From Avena insularis (taxonomy: Eukaryota > Streptophyta > Magnoliopsida > Poales > Poaceae), in NCBI GenBank assembly GCA_023614405.1, contig CM042689.1:333350305-333414304 (forward strand): a DNA stretch of 64,000 nucleotides, given 5' to 3'. Below are positions 57,345 to 64,000 of this stretch, piece after piece. The position numbers and the translations under genes are program-made. The notes beneath the pieces were generated by a model, which had not been told where the DNA came from, did no database searches, and was given only the letters and a program-made list of their open reading frames with translations. How positions within the stretch are numbered: the first letter of the stretch is position 1; each line of letters opens with the position of its first letter.

Positions 57345-58653
57345 TGTCACATCCCAAGATTTTCCAAATCTTGTAATGTGAAAAATAAATGAATAAAATA
57401 AAACTTTGTTGAATTTCAGGATGAGAAGAAACTTTTTGAATCCAATTGGAAACCTTCAAACCTATTTTGATCAAGATAAATATTAAAGGGATTTAAAAAG
57501 ATAAACATTTAATAAAGGAAAATAAAAATATTTGGAAATACTATTTTGAATCTTTTAATAAAAAGATTTGGTTTTCAAATGAAAAGGAAGAAATATAAAT
57601 AAGGATTATTTTATAGAGCCAAATTAAACCTTGGCCAAGCTTTTGAAATGAAATATTTCTATTTGATAAAAATAGTTAAGGTTTATTTAAATAAAATAAT
57701 AAGGATTTAATATCCAAGTTTATTAAAAATAAAGTTTTACTATTTTTATTAAACATCAAAACTTATTTATTTATTATAAACAAGTTTTCCAAGTATTCTT
57801 TATTTTCAAATAAAACCTACTGATTTGGTTTTGAAAATATTTAGATTTAAAATTGAGTTTTTAAATAAATTAAAACCCATTTGGTTTATTAACTAATGTC
57901 CATTTTATTTAATTATAAATGGACCCTAAAATAAAAATATTTTATTATTTTGGGACATGGAGTGTTGTTGTTAAACAGAACCAAAACCCAATACAAGTGT
58001 GGTGAATGTTTGAATTGATTTGAATGCTTGATTGGTTGTTTGAATTTCAAAACAGAAAATAGAATTGGAAAAAGAAAAAGCATTCAGGAAGAAAAAATAG
58101 AAATGGACACAGCCCAGCCGGCCAGCCCAATAAGCCCAACAACCAGCCCACTCCCTCTCTCCCGAGGAAAACGATTCGACTTTTAAAGCCGGCCCCACCC
58201 TGAGGCGCTGAGTGGACCCTCTTTCCCTCTCACTCCCTCGCTGACAGCAAGGTCCCACCTCTCATGTTCATCGTCTTCAACCCCCCAAACCGCGCCCTAC
58301 CGTTGCAGCCAGTAATGCCGGCGATCAATTCGCGTTAACCACGACCTTAACTCCCCCTGCGACCACGCGGTATTAAACGCCTCCCTCTCCCCTCTCTTCT
58401 CCCCCAGACAGCTCCCTCTCTCTGCCCCAGGCCGTCGTAATTTCGAGTCGCACCCCCACTGCTCCGACGAGCATCTCCAGTAAATTCCGGCCGAACCTCA
58501 CCGCCTCTTGCCTTCCTGAGCACACCGCCGTGATCCCCACTCCCAGACGCACCTGCTCGTGTCATCCGTTCCCCCCGCGGGCGCCCCAGAACGTCGTCTT
58601 CGACAAGCTCTGAGCGTCGCCACGTCTGCGTCTTACTCCGGCGAAGTTTCCTG

Positions 58654-58754
58654 GTAAGAACCGACCACCCCGAGCCCTATCCTTCACGCACGCATCATCG
58701 CCTTGACCTTACGCGTCTAACCATGCTCTTTGTTTGCCTCCTCGTAATCTATAG
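58654..58754 (+). other. Putative LTR leader intron in element C
   Basis: TTTCCTG then GTAAGAACC..., ending TAATCTATAG before CGTCGACCCCGACC. It is 101 nt, the same length and place as in element E (12224-12324) despite sequence differences inside. Confidence 0.45.
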
Positions 58755-59265
58755 CGTCGACCCCGACCACGAACAGAACCATCTGACGTCGTCAACCACT
58801 CCGGCGAGCAATCCCGCTGGAACCCGAGCGCCCCTTGACGAGCTGACCATACCTTGAGCATCAGAGCGTCACCGCGACCACTGTAAGCACCCTCACTTCC
58901 TCCCTCGCTTCCTAGACCGCCGGCACTGTCCACGTCTGACCGCGCCGCCAGTCGCCGCCGCGTCAGCACCGCCCGAGTATGGTCGATTAGATGTACACCG
59001 TTAGATTTTGATCCTGTGATCAGGAATAGAACCTGAGCGAAAGGGTATGAGAACGTCTGAGCCGCGCAATCTGTTTAGATCCAACGGCTGTAGTTGCGCG
59101 ATCCGTGCGAACCGGTACCGGCCAGTCATATTACACCACGTGGCACTAGTTCTGTTTAAAAGAAATTTTGAATCTTATTTAGATGCAAATTTGAAACCCT
59201 TGTAACTTTTGATCCACACGTCCAAAAATTACAAACTTTATATCATTGGAATCAGTGGAACAAGC

Positions 59266-62200
59266 TGTAACATCCCTAAAATTATAATTTCAAAGTTTGC
59301 ATATCATTCATGCATGCATATAGATTTGAGATCAAGTTTCAAACTCATTTCAGAAAAACAGAAGCACATAGTGCTATGATTTTATGTGAGCAGATTTAAA
59401 TCAAATGGCTAACACCATTTGAAAGTTTGATTGTTTATGAACCAAGTTTGTTGCCTTCTATGAGGATAGGTTTGAGTGTAGAATTTAAACCAGGTTTTTC
59501 AAATTGGAAATGGTTTCAAAAATCATTTTTCAAATTTTGCAAACCAAGTACCTAGCCTCTGTTATTTTGATCTCCAAGCTTGACTAAGCCTTTGCAAAGC
59601 AACCACATGATCTTATGCCTATATTGGAGATTACTGCTCACTGCAAAAATCCCAGGAAAATTTAAATTCAAATTGAATTTGATTTCCTTTGAAAATCTAT
59701 TCAGAAAAATCGAATCATAAAAAGAAAAGAAGCAAACAAATAGAAAAGGCCGAGCGCTGCCATTTTAGCCCAGCAACGGAGTAGGCCCAGCAAGCCCACC
59801 CGGGGCATCTCTTTTCTTCTCTCACGCGCGAGCACACCCATTCAGCCACTGACCGCCAGACCCCACGCCCCTTCTGTTTATTTCGCTAACCAGCGGGCCC
59901 CGTCCACGTCACCCTCATCTTCCCCAAACCACGCCCGCGACCACGTCGCTGCTGCTGTCAAGGCCGGTAATGGCGTGGTGTAATTGCCCATTATTCCGCA
60001 CGCGTTTCCTGTCGCACCTAGGCTTACTTAAAACCCTCTGCCCCGCAAGCATTTCCCCCCCTCTCCTCGCTCACTCCGCCACCAGGCTGCGCGCAATTGC
60101 CCTCGAAACCCCGCAGTACCGACAACTCTGGCGGCCAATTACGGTGAGCCTCGACCACCCCTCTCTCTGGTTCAAACGAGGATGTTCGGAATGATCTCGC
60201 GCTTACGCTGATGCCTTCCTTTTGCCTGCTCGTGACCCAGGTCGTCATCTCCGTTCCCGACCGAAACCACCTGCGCCGCCGATAAACTCCGGCGACCAAT
60301 TAAGGTAAAACCCGAGCGCCCCTTGCCCCCTCCTTCATGCAAGCTTGTTCGCCTATGCCTTGCGCAAATCCTGATGCCACTGGTTCATGCTAGGGCAATG
60401 CCAAACCTCGGCAAGGACCACGACTGCAAGCTACCGACGCCGCCCGCAACTCCGACGAGCTCCAGAGACCGTTCCCGCGCACCCCTTCACAAACCAACAC
60501 CACGTCGAGCTTCAGCACGCCACAGCGGTTCTGGTAAGCGCCTCCCCTCCTTCCCAGGCGACCTAGAGTGCCAGCACCGCCGCGGTCAGACGCGCCGCCG
60601 CTGGTCAACGCCGCTAGCGCCGCTCGTGTATGGTCAGGACGATTAGGAGCGTCAGATGTAGATCCTACGTCGTAGATTAGAACGTGGGCGAAGAGGTAAG
60701 CGCGCATCTGAGCCGCCAGATCTCACTTAGATCCTACGGCCCGCAGAGCTCGATCCAGCCGAAGCGGTACGCGCCAATAGAATCACGACGCGTGGTTAGA
60801 GTTTAAATCAAAAACAGAATTCAAATCAGATTTAGATCCAAATTTCAATCGGCTATAACTTTTGATTGCCACGTTAGAATTTTGCAAACTTTATACCGTT
60901 GGAATCAGTGAATCAAGGCCTTTCTGAATATGCAATGTGTTTAACAAATAGTAACTATTAAAATGACTTTGTATGCAGAAACAAGTTTAGGTCCATTTTG
61001 ATTATAGTTTTTGTTTAGCAAATTGTTTTAGGGCTAAATAAGTTTAGTTAGCAAACTTTGTGACTTGTTATGTTTCTGTATCATGCACTTGCTTGGTAGA
61101 ATTTTCAAAATCGTCACTTAGCAAATTCTTGCATACATGCATTCATATTTTTGATTGTATATAAATTGTGTGTAATTGTATGCTACAATTTTTTGTGTAG
61201 ATTTTGCTAGTGACTGTGATTGTGAAGAGTGCTACTCTCCCCATTACCAAGGCAAGTGATACTTCATGATATTGCCACCCTTTATTTTGGATAAGCATTA
61301 GAATTATTTTTGCTAAGTCTTGCATGCTACTTTTGCCAAATGCTATGTTGGGAAATCCTATGTAGTTGTAGAATTGTAGAATTGCTAGGGAATTTTCCCT
61401 AAGTTAAGATACTATGCCCTGCTTAGCCTAGCTAGTAGAAAACAAGGGATGGCAAAGTAAGTACATGCTATGGTGAAATAATTCTAAGTCCTTTGGGACT
61501 CATGCTTTTCTTAATAAAACAACTAAGTCAATGAACTTCCTGGGTGGAATGGGACTTGAATGGTGGTTTTTGGTTGAGTGGTTACACATGGCCATGGATT
61601 TGGCTTGTGTATCTCACTTGTGGTATGCCACCCAGGCACAAAGGGATTTGGAGGCCAAGTGTTGAGAAAGCTTACAGTGCAACCACTTGGCAATATGGGC
61701 TCTGCCACGATCATATAGGTTGCTAGAACTTAGTCACTTGGACAGTTGGTGGTAGTGGGAATGATAGGTTGGAGCGCGTCCATTTGACTAAGGAAAGGCT
61801 TCTGAAAGGTCCTGTCTTGGGAAACCAAGTCTGGTGGGGAAAGTGCACAACCTCTGTAGATGGAAAATCTAAGTACTTAGCAAACTCCATGGCAATGGAC
61901 AAATTGAGCATCAAGACATGGAAGCTACAAGAATCTCATCACTCCAACTTCTAAGTTAAAAACTTGTGGGTGAACAAGGGTGAAGGACCCCAATGTCTAT
62001 TGGTGGTTTCTTGGGAAGTTTTGACAAAGAAAAACTTAGTGATTTCAACTAATAGGAAAAATCTATTTTGAGCAAAGCAAGCCAAGCTACACTTAGCCAA
62101 AATGCATATAGTAATAGAGTCCACTTAAAATTTACTAAGGTATCACTTGCCAATACTATTCCAAAGTATTGACCCTCTGTGGCTGTAACTTGTGATGTTG

Positions 62201-62480
62201 CAGGTTACTCCGATGATGAGTAGGAGTCATGAGTCTACACTCAACATGCTTGCCTGTGGCACATGAAGATGAGGACTTATGTTTATTTACTTATTCCATA
62301 AACTCTTGTATTAGGCCTTTGGCCCTGAGTTGTAAAAGACTATGTTCTATCTCTAGAATGAATGTAATAAACGACCTTTGTATCTGTGTACTTCATCTTA
62401 AACTGTGGATGCTAGCATTGATCCAGGGACTAGCATTGCAATCACAGGGATCCTTTCCTTTACAAAGGAGGGATCTTACA
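59266..62480 (+). mobile_element. Element D: solo LTR of a chromovirus-type family (3215 bp)
   Basis: TGTAACATCCCTAAAATTAT...GGGATCTTACA, flanked by CAAGC at 59261-59265 and 62481-62485. Element C sequence continues cleanly on either side. There is no interior, so it is a recombination product. It is related to the element B LTR (same ends, same CTAAGTACTTAG palindrome at 61869-61880, similar GC-rich leader at 59750-60780) but is a distinct subfamily. Confidence 0.92.
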
Positions 62481-64000
62481 CAAGCCCTAGCCAACCATGC
62501 AATTTGTTTAGTAAAAAGTTTCTGTTAGATTGTTTGTTTTTGCAGAAACATTTGTATGCATGTTTAGGTTATAAAAATTGTTCCAAAATGTTTTTAAGGA
62601 TGAAATCTTTGCAAATTGGTTTGTGGTGAACTTACTGACCCTAGGAACCAACCCATGGATTTAAAAATGGATTTTGTGAAGATTAGGAATGAAAACTTGA
62701 ATTAGCCCATTTCTAGTCAAATGGAAATATTGCTTTTGTTATGAAAATGATTTTGGAGTAAAAACTTTGGGAAAATGATTTGAATCAAACCTACTGACCC
62801 TAAACACCAAGTTTTGAGAATTAACAACTTATTTGGTGAACAACATAAAGTTTTTTGCTTTGATAAAAACATTTTCCACCACATAAAATATTGATTGGAT
62901 TTAAAAATGGTTTATAGATAAAAACCCTTTTACAAATGACTTTGCCACTTTGGAAAATGACCACTTTGGACCTTACAATGTGTAGATTCTAGTGGAAACC
63001 ACCTTTGAAAATAAAACTACCTTTTGCATGCTTGCATGCATGACTTAGTTCCTATTATTTTATGTGTGTCTGATTGTTTGAATATTGGTTGGAATGCTAG
63101 TTGATATTGTGTTTGCTTGATTTATTTGTAGTGAAGTTAGAAAAGTGTGAAACTAGCAAGATCAAGGAGTGAACCAACATTCCCTACCAAAAGAAAAGCA
63201 AGTGACACTATCATCTAAAGTCCTACTATTTTCATTATACTTAGTGGATTTTGAAACATGCATGAAAAGAATTTCTATACTTATGCTATGCTAAATCCTA
63301 ATAGGATACCCTAAACATTCCTTAGTGAAAACAATGTAGTTGTAAAATGCTTAGCCAAGCTAGATATTTTGAGAAGAGACACATGTTGAGATTTTATGAA
63401 GATGAGAAAAGACTTGTGTTTTATATAATAAAACAAGGACTCAATGAACCACCTGGGTGGACAAGGATACTTTGAGTTTTGGACAAGGTGGCAACAAAAG
63501 GAACCATGTCTATGGAAATCTCTTTGTGTTGTGCACCAAAAGAAAACCACCCAGGAACTTAGAGATTGAACATGTTTCTCCAATTGTGGCTTTCGTGTAC
63601 AGCCACATGCTACATATGGCTCTGGCTTGGTCAACTACATTGGGAAGACCCATGCATTGTCTTCAGGTCACTGAAAATGAGGGAACTCAAAACCCTACAT
63701 GGGTGTCTGAAGACAAGATAGCAATGGTGTATGGGAGGACCCTCTGGAAAGACTTCGTCACATTCTCAATCTGCCAGTACTCCATCTTGGTGAGTACCAA
63801 TCCAGCGGCCACTGGTGGCAACAAGATGAGAGTGTGTCATGTGGGTAAAGTGTACAACTTCTGCAGAAGATAATAAAATCTAAGTACTTAGCCGTGTCCC
63901 GGTTATGGACAATACTGAGCAACTAAAGCTTGAAGCTATGGGAAATCTCGACATTCCAATTTCAAAAAGAAAAACTTTAAAGTGACAACAAAAGACTTGA

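Larger units (their letters stand above)
31992..64000 (+). mobile_element. Athila-lineage gypsy (Sabrina/Fatima/WHAM-like), runs off the window
   Basis: 5' LTR 31992-33575 and interior 33576-38486; the 3' LTR begins at 38487 and is interrupted at 38525. Everything to the right edge lies nested inside that LTR. The interior has gag and a retropepsin-like domain but no RT, RNase H or integrase, so it is non-autonomous. TGATACGTC LTR starts, TGGCGCCGTTGCCGGGGA and the gag-protease type are hallmarks I recall for this Triticeae group; the exact family is not certain. Confidence 0.8.
57345..64000 (+). mobile_element. Element C: LTR of the element-E family, runs off the window
   Basis: TGTCACATCCC start with the 33-nt hairpin (57348-57380). 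It follows the element E LTR in opposite orientation over 57345-59265 and 62486-64000 (3.4 kb of about 4.05 kb). A solo LTR is inserted at 59266-62480. The palindrome is at 63880-63891. Only part of one LTR is visible, so solo LTR and full element cannot be told apart. The GC-rich part (58140-59150) contains the putative leader intron. Open frames such as 63457-63873 lie in LTR sequence and have no domain. Confidence 0.88.

Noticed and set aside
63457..63873. 138-residue open frame near the right edge
   Set aside because: Corresponds to LTR sequence of element E where it is not open; no domain.

Overview
The window looks like nuclear, repeat-dense DNA of a large-genome grass, most likely Triticeae (wheat, barley or a relative). 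It has nested LTR retrotransposons with 5-bp target-site duplications (TSDs), an Angela/BARE-like copia LTR, an Athila-lineage gypsy of the Sabrina/Fatima/WHAM kind, Tekay-type chromovirus sequences and a Stowaway MITE. Family names rest on remembered hallmarks, not on a database search. Only about 0.8 kb (29336-29802 and 31656-31991) is not recognisably transposon. That segment carries a small B3-domain plant gene broken by a solo copia LTR.

Left stack (1-29335). A minus-strand copia LTR (1-169 and 29170-29335) was split by a minus-strand non-autonomous LTR element (170-29164, TSD ATCAA). The internal part of that element holds a 51-bp and a 100-bp tandem array and no genes. Its right LTR was split by a plus-strand Tat-lineage gypsy (5902-28597, TSD CCTGC) with broken gag, protease and reverse transcriptase (RT), an open RNase H-integrase frame and multi-exon antisense gene modules. 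The pol of that element was split by a minus-strand element (9579-19511, TSD CCTGC again) with 4-kb LTRs and a 1.8-kb interior encoding only a zinc-knuckle protein.

Right stack (31992-64000). An Athila-like element with gag-protease only starts downstream of the B3 gene. Its 3' LTR is hit by a minus-strand copia LTR (38525-40172). That LTR is hit by a zinc-knuckle-only element (40173-47331), whose 3' LTR is hit by a chromodomain gypsy (47332-57344). The 3' LTR of the chromodomain gypsy is hit by another 4-kb-LTR element (57345 onward), which holds a solo LTR (59266-62480, TSD CAAGC). All but the last run past the right edge.

Five elements here (9579, 40173, 47332, 57345, 59266) form one kin group of chromovirus-type LTRs with shared 3' LTR ends. 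Where an interior is visible, they also share an initiator-Met-type primer-binding site and a stem-loop beside the polypurine tract. One (47332) carries a complete but mutated set of protein domains. Two carry only an expanded zinc-knuckle protein and probably depended on partners like it. Most inactivating changes are C-to-T or G-to-A, as expected of methylated, silenced DNA. I see no rRNA, tRNA or CRISPR.
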